Positions 49,434 through 59,373 are shown, counted from the first letter of the stretch. The stretch is DNA of 64,000 nt from Amycolatopsis nigrescens CSC17Ta-90 (GCF_000384315.1 NZ_ARVW01000001.1:3109746-3173745); one strand, 5' to 3'. Numbers and translations are program-made. Notes: generated from the letters alone by a model not told the origin.

Positions 49434-50246
49434 ATGACCCAGGGACGGCTTGCCGAGCTGGTGCAGACCAGGGTGGTGCGTTCGTTCGCCACCTTCGGCG
49501 AGGTGCTCGCGATGTCCGTGACGGCCACCCGGCACCTGGTCACCGACATCCCGCGCGGGCGCTTCGCCTGGAAGGAGTTCGTCCGCCAGGCCTGGTTCAT
49601 GACCAGCGTCTCGGTGCTGCCGACGGTGCTCGTCGCGGTGCCCTTCGGCGTGATCATCTCGGTGCAGGTGAGCAGCATCGCCCAGCAGGTCGGCGCCACC
49701 TCGTTCATGGGCGCGGCGAACGGACTCGGCGTGATCCAGCAGGGCGCGCCGATCGTCACCGCGCTGCTGCTGGCCGGCGCGGTCGGTTCGGCGATCACCT
49801 CCGACCTCGGCGCGCGCAAGATCCGCGAGGAGATCGACGCGCTGGAGACGATGGGCCTGTCCCCGGTGCGACGGCTGGTCGCGCCGCGACTGGCCGCGAT
49901 CCTGCTGGTGTCGCTGGTGCTCTGCGGGGTGGTGGTGTTCACCGGCGTGGTCACCGGCTACTTCTTCAACGTGCTCGCCCAGGGCGGCACCCCGGGCAGC
50001 TACGTCAGTTCCTTCGCCGCCTTCGCGCAGCCGTCGGATCTGATCCTGGCGGAAGGGAAATCCTTGCTGTTCGGCGGAATCGTCGGGGTGGTCGCCTCGC
50101 ACAAGGGACTGACCGCCAAGGGCGGGCCCGGCGGAGTGGCGCATGCGGTGAACGCCGCGGTGGTGCTCTCGGTGGTGCTGCTGTTCGCGGTCAACGTGGT
50201 GATCACCCAGCTCGCCGGCCTGCTGTTCCCGTCGAGGATCGTGTGA
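49434..50246 (+). CDS. yrbEA: YrbE-family permease A of the mce transporter
   Basis: 270 residues, about 6 transmembrane helices. KIREEIDALETMGLSPVRRL is the YrbE/MlaE coupling motif for the MceG-type ATPase. ATG 49434, chosen over 49353 because it begins conserved sequence and leaves the palindrome upstream. First gene of the mce operon; its stop shares a base with the next ATG. The ATPase MceG is not in this window; it is normally encoded elsewhere. Confidence 0.93.
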   Translation: MTQGRLAELVQTRVVRSFATFGEVLAMSVTATRHLVTDIPRGRFAWKEFVRQAWFMTSVSVLPTVLVAVPFGVIISVQVSSIAQQVGATSFMGAANGLGVIQQGAPIVTALLLAGAVGSAITSDLGARKIREEIDALETMGLSPVRRLVAPRLAAILLVSLVLCGVVVFTGVVTGYFFNVLAQGGTPGSYVSSFAAFAQPSDLILAEGKSLLFGGIVGVVASHKGLTAKGGPGGVAHAVNAAVVLSVVLLFAVNVVITQLAGLLFPSRIV

Positions 50247-51106
50247 TGGCGGTCGGCTCCCGGTACCGGCCGCCCGGCGCCTTCCTGGTCAAGCGCGCGG
50301 TGAACGCGCCCTACACCGGACTTGCCCTGATGGGACACCAGGCGACCTTCTTCGCCCGCGCGTTCTCCGCGATCCCGCTGACCCTGCGGCACTACCGGGC
50401 CGAGGTGTTCCGGCTGCTCGCGGACATCAGCTGGGGCAGCGGGGCGGTGGTGGTCGGCGGCGGCACGGTCGGCGTGATCGTGCTGCTTTCGCTGTTCACC
50501 GGCGCAACGGTCGGTGTGGAGGGCTTCAACGCGCTGGACATCCTCGGCCTCGCCCCGCTCACCGGGTTCGTCTCCGCCTACGGCAACACCAGGGAGCTCG
50601 CCCCGCTGATCGCGGCCATCGCGTTCACCGCGCAGGCCGGCTGCCGGGTCACCGCGCAGCTCGGCTCCATGCGGATCTCCGAGGAGATCGACGCGCTGGA
50701 ATCGATGTCCATCCGCCCGCTGCCCTACCTGGTCACCACCCGGATGCTGGCCGCCTTCCTCGCCGTCATCCCGCTCTACCTGGTCGGCCTCGCCGGCAGC
50801 TACATCGCCACCCAGGCCGTGCTTTCCGTGCTGTACGGCCAGACCAGCGGCACCTACCTGCACTACTTCCACGCCTTCCTGGTGCCGGGCGACCTGCTGC
50901 TCTCGGTGCTCAAGGCGGCCACCTTCGTGGTGCTGGCGACGCTGATCCACTGCTATTACGGCTACTACGCCACGGGCGGCCCGGAAGGGGTCGGCGTGGC
51001 GTCCGGCCGGGCGATCCGCGCCAGCATCATCGTGATCGTCCTTGCCGACATGCTGATGACACTGGCCTTCTGGGGTTTCGACCCCGGCATCCGGATTTCG
51101 GGGTGA
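50246..51106 (+). CDS. yrbEB: YrbE-family permease B of the mce transporter
   Basis: 286 residues. RISEEIDALESMSIRPLPYL is the YrbE coupling motif; 5-6 transmembrane helices. It overlaps the previous stop by one base (TGATG). With YrbEA it forms the membrane channel of the lipid importer. Confidence 0.93.
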   Translation: MAVGSRYRPPGAFLVKRAVNAPYTGLALMGHQATFFARAFSAIPLTLRHYRAEVFRLLADISWGSGAVVVGGGTVGVIVLLSLFTGATVGVEGFNALDILGLAPLTGFVSAYGNTRELAPLIAAIAFTAQAGCRVTAQLGSMRISEEIDALESMSIRPLPYLVTTRMLAAFLAVIPLYLVGLAGSYIATQAVLSVLYGQTSGTYLHYFHAFLVPGDLLLSVLKAATFVVLATLIHCYYGYYATGGPEGVGVASGRAIRASIIVIVLADMLMTLAFWGFDPGIRISG

Positions 51107-51109
51107 AGT

Positions 51110-52429
51110 ATGGCCTTCCTTGACCCGTCCGGACGCGGTCCAAAGACCGGCACGCTCGCGATCCGCGGGCTCTGCTACCTGACCGCGGTGGCACTGGTGA
51201 TCACCCTGCTGGTGCTCCAGTCGCGCGGCGCGTTCCGCGACGACCTGCGCGCCACCGCGGTGGTCAGCGATGTCGGCGACGGGCTGCCGCCCGGCTCCGA
51301 CGTGAAGGTGCGCGGGGTGCTGGTCGGCACCGTCGGCACGGTCGAGTCCACCCCCGGCGGGGCACGGCACGTCGTCCAGCTGAACCTGAAACCCGAGCAC
51401 GCGCAAGGGATTCCGGCCTCGGTGAAGGCGCGCATCCTGCCCACGAACATCTTCGGCGCGCCTTTCGTCGACCTGGTACCCGAAGCCGGCGACGACACCG
51501 TGCTCGCCGCGGGCGCGACCGTGCCGGGTGACGACTCGGTCGAAGCGCTCCAGCTGCAGACCGCGATGACCGAGGTGCGGGACCTGCTGGCCGCGGTGGA
51601 GCCGGCGAAGCTGAACGCCGCGCTGACCGGGGTCGCGGACGCGCTGGACGGCCGCGGCGCCCAGCTCGGCTCGATGATCGACCGGCTGAACTCCTACCTG
51701 TCCGCGCTGAACCCGCACGCGGGCACCTTCGGCCACGATCTGTCCACTTTGGCCGCCGCACTGGAGGGGCTGCAAGCGAACGCGCCCGCGCTGCTGGACA
51801 CCGTGGACTCCGCACTGGTCACCAGCCGGACGGTGGTGGAGAAACAGCAGCAGCTGGCGAACACGCTGACCGGCGGCGCGGCGACCGTGGACACCGTGCA
51901 CGGCCTGCTCCAGGACAACGGCGACCGGCTGATCAGGATGGCGAACCAGAGCGCACCGGTGCTGCGCGAGGTCGCCAAGGATGCCAAGGAAATCCCGCTT
52001 TCCTTCGAGGCGCTCAGCAAAGGCGTCGCCTCGTTCGCCGGCGCGTTCCCACCGCCGCACCACTGGCTCACCCTCGACCTGATCTTCACCGTCACCCCGT
52101 TCACCCCGTACACCGCGCGGAACTGCCCGGCCTACGGCGCGCTCGAAGGCCCCAACTGCGACGATCCCCTTCCGCCGCAACCGGATCCGCTGCCCGTGCC
52201 ACCTCCCCAGCCGCCGGCACCACCGGCCCAGCCGCTACCTCAGACGGCCGCCCCAGCTCCGGCGCCCTCGGCGCCGTTCGGCGGCATGGTCGGCCCAGTG
52301 GGCAGCGGGGAAGAGCAGGACATGATCGGTTCGATGGTCGGGGACGCCGCGAACGCCCTCGGGTCGCTGGGCAGCCTGCTGCTCGGCCCCTTCTTCCGCG
52401 GAACGACGGTGGTGCCAGGTGGGAAATAG
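51110..52429 (+). CDS. mceA: Mce protein, first of six (MceA position)
   Basis: 439 residues. One N-terminal transmembrane helix (about 20-38), an MCE domain (about 45-120: SDVGDGLPPGSDVKVRGVLVG), a long helical region (about 150-330) and a Pro-rich tail of about 80 residues. It should form part of the tube that carries lipids across the envelope. It starts 3 bp after yrbEB. Confidence 0.9.
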   Translation: MAFLDPSGRGPKTGTLAIRGLCYLTAVALVITLLVLQSRGAFRDDLRATAVVSDVGDGLPPGSDVKVRGVLVGTVGTVESTPGGARHVVQLNLKPEHAQGIPASVKARILPTNIFGAPFVDLVPEAGDDTVLAAGATVPGDDSVEALQLQTAMTEVRDLLAAVEPAKLNAALTGVADALDGRGAQLGSMIDRLNSYLSALNPHAGTFGHDLSTLAAALEGLQANAPALLDTVDSALVTSRTVVEKQQQLANTLTGGAATVDTVHGLLQDNGDRLIRMANQSAPVLREVAKDAKEIPLSFEALSKGVASFAGAFPPPHHWLTLDLIFTVTPFTPYTARNCPAYGALEGPNCDDPLPPQPDPLPVPPPQPPAPPAQPLPQTAAPAPAPSAPFGGMVGPVGSGEEQDMIGSMVGDAANALGSLGSLLLGPFFRGTTVVPGGK

Positions 52430-53438
52430 CGTCAAGGGCCCGCTGGTCAAGCTCACCGTGGTGGCGGTGGCCGCCGTGCTCGCCTCGGTGCTGGTCTACA
52501 GCACGCTGCGCAACACGGTCAGCGGCACGACCCAGACCTACGTCGCCGAGTTCACCGACGTGACCGGGCTGCACGAAGGCGACGACGTGCGCATCGCCGG
52601 GGTGAAGGTGGGCCGGATCGAAAGCATGGCGCTGACCGGCGTCCGCGCCGACGTCAGCTTCACCGTGCAGACCGACCAGCCCGTCTTCGCCAACACCCGC
52701 GCGCTGATCCGCTACCAGAACCTGATCGGCCAGCGGTACCTCGCGCTGCTGCCGGGGTCTGGCGCGTCCCAGCCGCTCGGCGACGGCGCGCGCATCCCGC
52801 CGGAGCGCACCGAGCCGTCGCTGGACCTTTCCGCGCTGCTCAACGGTTTCGAGCCGCTGTTCTCGATGCTGGAGCCGGCCGACATCAACCAGCTTTCCGG
52901 CACCATCATCGGGGTACTGCAGGGCGAAGGGCCCGCGCTGAACTCGCTGCTGAGCCAGAGCGCGGCGCTGACCGGCAAGCTGGCCGAACGCGACCAGGTC
53001 CTCGGCGACGTGCTCACCAAGCTGACCGGCGCGCTGGACCACCTGGCCGGCAAGGACGCCGAGTTCGAGCGGCTGATCGGCCAGGCGAAGCACCTCGTCG
53101 GCTCCTTCGACGGCAAGACCGGGCCGATTTTCGGTGCGATGGAACGCATCGACAAGGTCAGCGGCAACATCTCCGGCCTGCTCGAAGATATCCGGCCCGC
53201 GCTGCGCGCCGACCTCGGCAAGTTCAACCAGGTCGCCGGGCTCTTCCTGAAGGAGGGGCCGGACGTCGAAGCGACCCTGCAGGCGTTTCCCGGTTTCCTC
53301 GGCGGCCTCGCGCGGGTGAGCCAGTACGGCTCCTGGCTGAACCTCTACGCCTGCAGCATCGACATCAACCTGGCGCCGTTCCCGGTCGGGCTGCTGCCCC
53401 AGCTCGCCGGTGGCAAGCAGTCGGAGGTGTGCCGGTGA
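52419..53438 (+). CDS. mceB: Mce protein, second of six (MceB position)
   Basis: 339 residues. An N-terminal helix, an MCE domain (FTDVTGLHEGDDVRIAGVKVG) and a long helical coiled region. GTG start overlapping mceA by 11 bp. The stop overlaps the next GTG (GTGA). Confidence 0.9.
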   Translation: MGNSVKGPLVKLTVVAVAAVLASVLVYSTLRNTVSGTTQTYVAEFTDVTGLHEGDDVRIAGVKVGRIESMALTGVRADVSFTVQTDQPVFANTRALIRYQNLIGQRYLALLPGSGASQPLGDGARIPPERTEPSLDLSALLNGFEPLFSMLEPADINQLSGTIIGVLQGEGPALNSLLSQSAALTGKLAERDQVLGDVLTKLTGALDHLAGKDAEFERLIGQAKHLVGSFDGKTGPIFGAMERIDKVSGNISGLLEDIRPALRADLGKFNQVAGLFLKEGPDVEATLQAFPGFLGGLARVSQYGSWLNLYACSIDINLAPFPVGLLPQLAGGKQSEVCR

Positions 53439-54427
53439 AGACGATGAAGACACTGAAGGAGTACAACCCGGTCTGGGTCGGCCTGTTCGGCGCGATGCTG
53501 ATCGGCGCGCTGGTGGCGGCCTCACTGATCGCCGGCTTCTTCGGCATCGGCGACGAGCGCTACCAGGCCGAATTCCAGCACACCGGCGGCATCCGGGCCG
53601 GCGACGAGGTGCGGGTCGCCGGGATGAGCGTCGGCAAGGTGACCGCCACCGAGCTGGCCGGGGACCGGGTGCTGGTGTCCTTCCGGCTCACCCGCGACGT
53701 GCGGCTCGGGCCGACCACGCACGCGTCGATCAAGCTGGCCACCCTGCTCGGCGGGCGTTACGTCGAGCTGCAACCGCTCGGCGAGGGCGAGCTGCCCGAG
53801 GAGCGGATCCCCCTAGCAGCCACGTCGGTGCCGTTCGACCTGCAGAAGGTGATCGAAACCGGCGGGCCCGCCATCGAACAGCTCGACGGCGCGAAGCTGC
53901 GCGACTCGCTGAAGGTGCTGGCGGACAGCTTCCGCGGCACTCCGCAGCAGGTCGGCGAGACGCTGGACGGCCTCGGCCAGCTGTCCGAACTGGTCACCGC
54001 CAGGGAGGGCCAGCTCCGGCAGCTGCTGGACGGCGCGGACGCGGTGACCACCATGCTGAACGACAACCGGGCCCAGCTGTTCACCCTGATGGGCCAGGCC
54101 GACGGCCTGCTCAAGCAACTGCTGCACCGGCGCGACCTGATCCGGAACGTGCTCACCGACTTCCGCACGCTGACCGGCCAGCTCAAGGACATCCTGAACG
54201 AGAACCGGCCCCAGCTCGAACCGCTGCTGGCCAACCTGTCCGGGGTGACCGACGTGCTGCAGCGCAACGACGACGCGGTCGGCCGGTCGCTCGAACTGCT
54301 CGCCCCGGCCGGCCGCTATCTGGCCAACACCTTCGGCAACGGTCCGTACGCGGAGATCTACCTGCCCTACGCGATCATTCCGGACAACCTGCTCTGCGCG
54401 AGCGGTGTGGTGAAGGGGTGCAAGTGA
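53435..54427 (+). CDS. mceC: Mce protein, third of six (MceC position)
   Basis: 330 residues. Short N-terminus KTLKEYNPVWVGLFG, transmembrane helix, MCE domain (HTGGIRAGDEVRVAGMSVG), then helices. GTG 53435 in a GTGA overlap is chosen; ATG 53444 is an alternative. Coupled to the next gene by another GTGA. Confidence 0.9.
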   Translation: MKTMKTLKEYNPVWVGLFGAMLIGALVAASLIAGFFGIGDERYQAEFQHTGGIRAGDEVRVAGMSVGKVTATELAGDRVLVSFRLTRDVRLGPTTHASIKLATLLGGRYVELQPLGEGELPEERIPLAATSVPFDLQKVIETGGPAIEQLDGAKLRDSLKVLADSFRGTPQQVGETLDGLGQLSELVTAREGQLRQLLDGADAVTTMLNDNRAQLFTLMGQADGLLKQLLHRRDLIRNVLTDFRTLTGQLKDILNENRPQLEPLLANLSGVTDVLQRNDDAVGRSLELLAPAGRYLANTFGNGPYAEIYLPYAIIPDNLLCASGVVKGCK

Positions 54428-55494
54428 AGAAGCTGCTGTTCCCGATAATGGCCGCGCTCGCCGGGCTGCTCACCGCGAGCGGGTGCACCGTGTTCACCGA
54501 GCCGGTCATCACCGTCACCGCCCAGTTCCGCGACTCGGTCGGCCTGTTCCCCGGCAACGACGTGGCCATGCTGGGCATCCCGGTGGGCAGGGTGACCGGG
54601 ATCGAACCACGCGGCACCCATGTCGTGGTGGCGATGGAACTGAAGGCGGGCATCAAGATCCCGGCCACGGCCGGCGCGGTGACCGTCTCGCCGTCGGTGG
54701 TCACCGACCGGCACGTCGAGCTGACCCCGGTCTACTCCGGCGGTCCGGTGCTGCGCGACGGCGACCTGATCCCGCTGGAGCGCACCAAGACCCCGGTGGA
54801 GATCGATCGGGTGATCAAGGCGGTGGACGAGCTGGCCGCACAACTGTCCAAAACGGACGGTGGCACCGGGGTGCTGAAGGACGCCACCGACGTCGGCGCG
54901 CAGAACCTGGCCGGCAACGGCGACCGGCTGCGGGAGACCTTCCAGGCGCTGGCCGGCGCGGTGGACTCCGGCTCCGGGCAGCGGGACGCGCTGGTCGGCC
55001 TGGTCAAGAACGTGGACTCGCTGCTCGGCGCCGCGGCCGAAAACGACGCCACGATCAGGTCCTTCAGCACCGGGCTGACCGAGGCGAGCGAGCTGTTCGC
55101 CGCGCAGGCACCCGAGCTGGGCGCCGCGCTGCAGACGCTGAACGACCTGCTCGACGAGACCACCACCCTGGTCGACGAGAACCGGACGACGATCCGCGAC
55201 AGCCTGGCCAAACTGCGCACCACCACCGGCACGCTGGCCGAGCACGGCCGCGAGCTGGCCGAGTCCGCGGACGTGCTGCCACTGCTGTTCCAGAACGTGA
55301 CCAGTGCGGTCGACCCGGCCACCGGGCAGCTGCGGGTGCACGCCGACCCGGCCGAGATCATCCTGGACACCGAGCTGCTCAACGGGGCCTGCAAGGCGCT
55401 CGGGCTGAACCTGCCCGGTTGCCGCAGCGGCAAGGTGGCCGAGTTCGGCCCCGACCTCGGCATGACCGAACTCCTGCTGGGGGCGGCGAAATGA
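54424..55494 (+). CDS. mceD: Mce protein, fourth of six (MceD position), lipobox-like N-terminus
   Basis: 356 residues. The N-terminal hydrophobic stretch ends TASGC, a weak lipobox (Ala at -3), followed by an MCE domain (FRDSVGLFPGNDVAMLGIPVG) and helical region. In mycobacterial operons the lipoprotein is usually the fifth Mce; here both fourth and fifth may be lipidated. GTGA start and ATGA end overlaps. Confidence 0.88.
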   Translation: MKKLLFPIMAALAGLLTASGCTVFTEPVITVTAQFRDSVGLFPGNDVAMLGIPVGRVTGIEPRGTHVVVAMELKAGIKIPATAGAVTVSPSVVTDRHVELTPVYSGGPVLRDGDLIPLERTKTPVEIDRVIKAVDELAAQLSKTDGGTGVLKDATDVGAQNLAGNGDRLRETFQALAGAVDSGSGQRDALVGLVKNVDSLLGAAAENDATIRSFSTGLTEASELFAAQAPELGAALQTLNDLLDETTTLVDENRTTIRDSLAKLRTTTGTLAEHGRELAESADVLPLLFQNVTSAVDPATGQLRVHADPAEIILDTELLNGACKALGLNLPGCRSGKVAEFGPDLGMTELLLGAAK

Positions 55495-56558
55495 GGGCAC
55501 GCGCGCTGTTCGCCGGGATGTCGCTGGTCCTGCTGAGCGGCTGCGGGGTGACCGCGGCCGACCTGCCGCTGCCCGGCGGCGGCGTGCCCGGCGAGTCCTA
55601 CCGGCTGAACGCGGTGTTCTCCGATGCGCTCAACCTGCCGGAGAAGGCGCACGTCAAGCTGGACGGCGTCGACATCGGCCGGGTGCAGGAGATCGTCGCC
55701 AAGGACTACACCGCCAGGGTCGGCATGCTGATCTCGAAGAACGTCACGCTGCCCGGCGGCACCAGCGCCGAGCTGCGCCAGGCGACCCCGCTCGGTGACG
55801 TGTTCGTCGCGCTGCACCGCCCGGAACGGCCGGGCCCGCCGATCCGGGAGGGCGACACCATCGGCCTGCCCGACACCAGCGCCGCGGCCAGCGTCGAGGA
55901 CACCCTGAGCGCACTGTCCACTTTGGTCAACGGCGGCGGGCTCGGGCAGCTGAAGACGATCGTCACCGAGGTGAACACCGCGCTGGCCGACCGCGGCCCG
56001 CAGACCCGGAACCTGCTCGGCGAGCTGAACACCACCCTGGCCACGCTGAACGCGCGCACCGGCGACATCGACAGGGTGCTCGCCGCCACCCAGTCCCTGA
56101 CCACCGTCGCCGAGCAGCGCCGGGGCACCGTGGACGCGGCGCTCGCCGAGTTCACCCCGGCGATGAAGGTGCTCGCCGAGCAGACCGGCGGGCTCACCGA
56201 CGTGCTCGGCAAGGTCGCCGCCGCCGGGGCCACCGGCGACCGGGTGCTCGGCGAGCTGCGCGGCGACCTCACCTCGAAGCTCAACGACCTCGGCCCGGTG
56301 CTGGACGGTTTCGCCGCGCTGAAGGACTCGCTCGGCCCCACCCTGCGCGGCATGGTCACCCTCGGCCAGTACGTGGAGGGTGCGACGAAGGGCGAGTCGG
56401 GTGCCGGTGAGGCTCGCTTGGCCGGCCTCACCGGCATCCCGTTCCTCTCGCCGGGTGAGTCCGTGCGGATTCCCGGGTTCGAGGACCTCAACGGCGCGCT
56501 GGGCACGATCAGCGACAACCTGATCGACCTGCTGAAAACCTTGGGGGGCAACGGATGA
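55491..56558 (+). CDS. mceE: Mce lipoprotein, fifth of six (MceE/LprK position)
   Basis: 355 residues. Signal peptide with clear lipobox LLSGC, then MCE domain (FSDALNLPEKAHVKLDGVDIG) and helices. It matches the LprK-type lipoprotein position. Coupled to both neighbours by 4-bp overlaps. Confidence 0.9.
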   Translation: MRARALFAGMSLVLLSGCGVTAADLPLPGGGVPGESYRLNAVFSDALNLPEKAHVKLDGVDIGRVQEIVAKDYTARVGMLISKNVTLPGGTSAELRQATPLGDVFVALHRPERPGPPIREGDTIGLPDTSAAASVEDTLSALSTLVNGGGLGQLKTIVTEVNTALADRGPQTRNLLGELNTTLATLNARTGDIDRVLAATQSLTTVAEQRRGTVDAALAEFTPAMKVLAEQTGGLTDVLGKVAAAGATGDRVLGELRGDLTSKLNDLGPVLDGFAALKDSLGPTLRGMVTLGQYVEGATKGESGAGEARLAGLTGIPFLSPGESVRIPGFEDLNGALGTISDNLIDLLKTLGGNG

Positions 56559-57730
56559 GGTACCGGATCCTGCTGTCCAACCTGGCGCTGTGCGCGCTGC
56601 TGCTGCTCGGCGCCGGCTACCTGCTGCTGGAGGTGGTGCGGATCGACCCGACCGCGAAACCGTTCACCGTCACCGTCTACCTGGCCCAGTCCGGTGGCCT
56701 GCTGGACACCTCGGAGGTCACCTACCGCGGCAGCAGGGTCGGGCAGATCGAGCAGATCGGGCTGCGGCCGGGTGGGGTGGCGGTGCGGGCGCGGCTGGAC
56801 GAGGGCACCCGCATCCCGTCGGACACCGAGGTGGCGGTGGCCAACCTGTCCGCGGCCGGCGAGCAGTACCTGGACTTCCGGCCGCGCACCGACGCCGGGC
56901 CGTTCCTCACCGGCGGCGCGACCGTCGAGCAGCGCGACACCAGCACACCGACCCCGTTCGCGCAGCTGATGGTGCACCTCGGCGACCTCTCCGGGCAGGT
57001 CGAGCCGGGCCGGCTGGACGTGATCGTGACCGAGCTGGCCAAGGCGTTCTCCGGCAGCGGGCCGCAGCTGCGCCGGATCCTCACCGGCGGGGAGTTCCTG
57101 CTCACCGGGCTGGAGGAAGTGCTGCCGGAGACCGTGCGCATCCTGGACAACGGCCGGATCACCCTGGACACCGTGGCCGGGCTGCGCGACGAGCTGGACC
57201 GGTTCGGCACCGCGGGCCGCACGCTCGGCGCGCAGTTGCGCGCGTCCGACCCGGAGATCAGGCAGCTGCTCGACGCCAGCCCGGACGCGTTCAAGCTGGT
57301 GGACGGCCTGATCGCGGAGAACAAGCCGACCATGGCCGCGCTGCTCGGCGACCTCGGCACGGTCAGCGAGATCGTCTCGGTGCGCAAGGAGGCGATCGGC
57401 GAGTTCCTGCCGGGGCTGACCGGGCTCGGCGACTCGCTCGCCGGCGTAGTCCGGAACGGCGCGCTGCAGATCGCCGCGGACATCTACCCGCGAGCGGCCT
57501 GCGACTACGACACCCCGCGACGGCCGCCCACCGAAGCGGGCAGCCCGGCGCCCCGGCTCTACCGCTACTGCACCGACACCGCGCCGGACCTGCAACAGCG
57601 CGGGGCGGTGAACGCGCCGCGGCCACCCGGTGACGACACGGCCGGTCCGCCGCCCGGGGTCACCGGCGACGAACGCGCGTCCGCGCCGTCCGGCTGGGCC
57701 TCGGACTACCTGGCCACGCTGGGGAACTGA
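56555..57730 (+). CDS. mceF: Mce protein, sixth of six (MceF position)
   Basis: 391 residues. N-terminal transmembrane helix, MCE domain (LAQSGGLLDTSEVTYRGSRVG), helical region and a Pro/Gly-rich tail. Last of the six Mce genes; ends 15 bp before the Mce-associated gene. Confidence 0.9.
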   Translation: MRYRILLSNLALCALLLLGAGYLLLEVVRIDPTAKPFTVTVYLAQSGGLLDTSEVTYRGSRVGQIEQIGLRPGGVAVRARLDEGTRIPSDTEVAVANLSAAGEQYLDFRPRTDAGPFLTGGATVEQRDTSTPTPFAQLMVHLGDLSGQVEPGRLDVIVTELAKAFSGSGPQLRRILTGGEFLLTGLEEVLPETVRILDNGRITLDTVAGLRDELDRFGTAGRTLGAQLRASDPEIRQLLDASPDAFKLVDGLIAENKPTMAALLGDLGTVSEIVSVRKEAIGEFLPGLTGLGDSLAGVVRNGALQIAADIYPRAACDYDTPRRPPTEAGSPAPRLYRYCTDTAPDLQQRGAVNAPRPPGDDTAGPPPGVTGDERASAPSGWASDYLATLGN

Positions 57731-57745
57731 GAGAGGAGCAAGGCG

Positions 57746-58312
57746 ATGATCGAACAAGGCACCGAAGACACTGCCGACACCGCGAACACCACCGACGTCG
57801 AAAAAGAGGACGCCCCCGAACCCGTCAAGCGGCGCCGCCTCCCTCGGCTGACCACCCTGCTGGCCGCCGCGCTGCTGCTGGCCGCGGTCGGCGCGGGCGT
57901 CACCTTCGCCCTGCTCTTCAAGGACAAGGCCGAGGTCGACTCCGCCGCGAACGCCGCGCTGGGCACCGCCCGCAGCTACGCGGTCACCGTGACCACCTAC
58001 GACTACCAGAACCTGGACCGGAACTTCGCCGACGTGCTGGACGGCGCGACCGGCGAGTTCAAGGACCAGTACACCGGCGCAAGCGGCACCCTGCGCCAGC
58101 TCATCCAGCAGGCCAAGGCCACCGCCAAGGGAACCGTGATCGACGCCGGGGTGAAGTCGGCCGGTGCGGACCGGGTGGATGTCACCCTGTTCGTGGACCA
58201 GTCGGTGACCAACGCCGCGGCCGCCGAGCCGAGGGTGGACCGCAACCGGGTGCTGATGACCCTGGAGCGGCACCAGGACCGCTGGCTGGTCAGCAATCTC
58301 CAGCTGGTGTGA
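57746..58312 (+). CDS. Mce-associated membrane protein
   Basis: 188 residues. Acidic N-terminus, one transmembrane helix (about 35-55), then a soluble NTF2-like domain (VTTYDYQNLDRNFADVLDGA...). Proteins of this type follow mce operons and stabilise the transporter. ATG preceded by GAGAGGAG. Co-transcribed with mceF. Confidence 0.88.
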   Translation: MIEQGTEDTADTANTTDVEKEDAPEPVKRRRLPRLTTLLAAALLLAAVGAGVTFALLFKDKAEVDSAANAALGTARSYAVTVTTYDYQNLDRNFADVLDGATGEFKDQYTGASGTLRQLIQQAKATAKGTVIDAGVKSAGADRVDVTLFVDQSVTNAAAAEPRVDRNRVLMTLERHQDRWLVSNLQLV

Positions 58313-58325
58313 AAGGACGGAGAAC

Positions 58326-59087
58326 TTGACGCACGGCATCGAGCTCGACCGGCTCCGCGAGCTGCTCGACCCCGGCCGCGCGCCGGAGATTCCGGAAGTT
58401 CCGGCCGAGGCGGGCTATCTCGACCTGCTGCCGCCAGAACAGTCGCGACCGCGGACCCCGGCGCAGGCCGCCATGCACAACCCGCTGGTCGCGGCCGTCT
58501 ACGAACGCTGGTGGCGACCGCTCGGCGGACTGCTGATGGGCCTGCACGGGCCGCGGATGGCCGAAGAACGCGGCAACGCCGCGCGGATGCTCGGCCTGAC
58601 CGGTGAGCAGCTGGTGCTGGACGTGGCCTGCGGGCCTGGCAACTTCACCCGCGGTTTCGGCGAGGCGTTGAGCGGCAAGGGTTTCGCCGTCGGCCTCGAC
58701 GTCTCGCCGCCGATGCTGGCCCGCGCCGTCCGGGACAACCGCGGCGACCGGGTGGCCTATCTGCGCGCCGACGCGCGCACACTGCCGTTCCCGGACCTGA
58801 CCTTCGACGCGGTGGGCTGTTTCGCCGCGCTCTACCTGGTGCCGCAACCGTTCGTGGTGCTCGACGAGCTGATCAGGGTGCTCGCGCCGGGCGGCCGCGT
58901 CGCCGTGCTCACCAGCTGCCGCACCGGCGTGCCGGGACTGCGCGGGCCGGAGACCCTGATCGCCAGGACCGCCGGTCTCCGCCTGTTCGAGCGGCACGAC
59001 ATCACCCGCGTCTTCGAACGCCACGGCCTGCGCGACATCGACCAGAAGGTCACCGGCTTCGCCCAGTTCGTCACCGCCCGCAAGTGA
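58326..59087 (+). CDS. Class I SAM-dependent methyltransferase
   Basis: 253 residues. Motif I DVACGPGNFTRGF (about 101), then DVSPPMLARA and YLRADARTLPF: the methyltransferase core. TTG start with GGACGGAG upstream, 13 bp after the Mce-associated gene, so it is likely in the same transcript. The substrate may be a lipid imported or made nearby, by inference only. Confidence 0.85.
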   Translation: MTHGIELDRLRELLDPGRAPEIPEVPAEAGYLDLLPPEQSRPRTPAQAAMHNPLVAAVYERWWRPLGGLLMGLHGPRMAEERGNAARMLGLTGEQLVLDVACGPGNFTRGFGEALSGKGFAVGLDVSPPMLARAVRDNRGDRVAYLRADARTLPFPDLTFDAVGCFAALYLVPQPFVVLDELIRVLAPGGRVAVLTSCRTGVPGLRGPETLIARTAGLRLFERHDITRVFERHGLRDIDQKVTGFAQFVTARK

Positions 59088-59118
59088 CTTCGCCCTAACA
59101 CAGAGAGAGAAGGTATTC

Positions 59119-59373
59119 ATGGCAAAGCGTGCTCGCCTGTTCGGTCTGCTGCTCGCCGGCACCGGTGCGGCCCATTTCGCCGCACCGGCCCTGTTCGAGC
59201 CGGTGTCCGCGGCGGCGTTCCCGAAGGACACCCGGCAGTGGGTGTACCGAAACGGCGCCACCGAACTGACGCTCGGGCTGGCGCTGGCCGGCAAGCGCAC
59301 CCGCAAGCTCGGCGCGGCCGGCCTTGTCGGTTACGTCGGCTGGCTCGGCAGCCGAGTCCTCGCCCAGCGCTAG
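59119..59373 (+). CDS. Small membrane protein
   Basis: 84 residues with hydrophobic segments at about 5-25 and 45-80 and a conserved-looking FPKDTRQWVYRNGATELTLG segment, recalling DoxX-like small membrane proteins. Good ribosome site (GAGAGAGAAGG). It follows the methyltransferase gene and overlaps the convergent hydrolase gene by 4 bp. Function unknown. Confidence 0.72.
   Translation: MAKRARLFGLLLAGTGAAHFAAPALFEPVSAAAFPKDTRQWVYRNGATELTLGLALAGKRTRKLGAAGLVGYVGWLGSRVLAQR

Noticed and set aside
50000..52180. 726-residue antisense ORF over yrbE/mceA
   Set aside because: Shadow frame; the opposite strand encodes conserved YrbE/Mce proteins.
55706..58339. 877-residue antisense ORF over mceE-F
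   Set aside because: Shadow of the mce genes; no motif and an Arg/Gln-rich composition.
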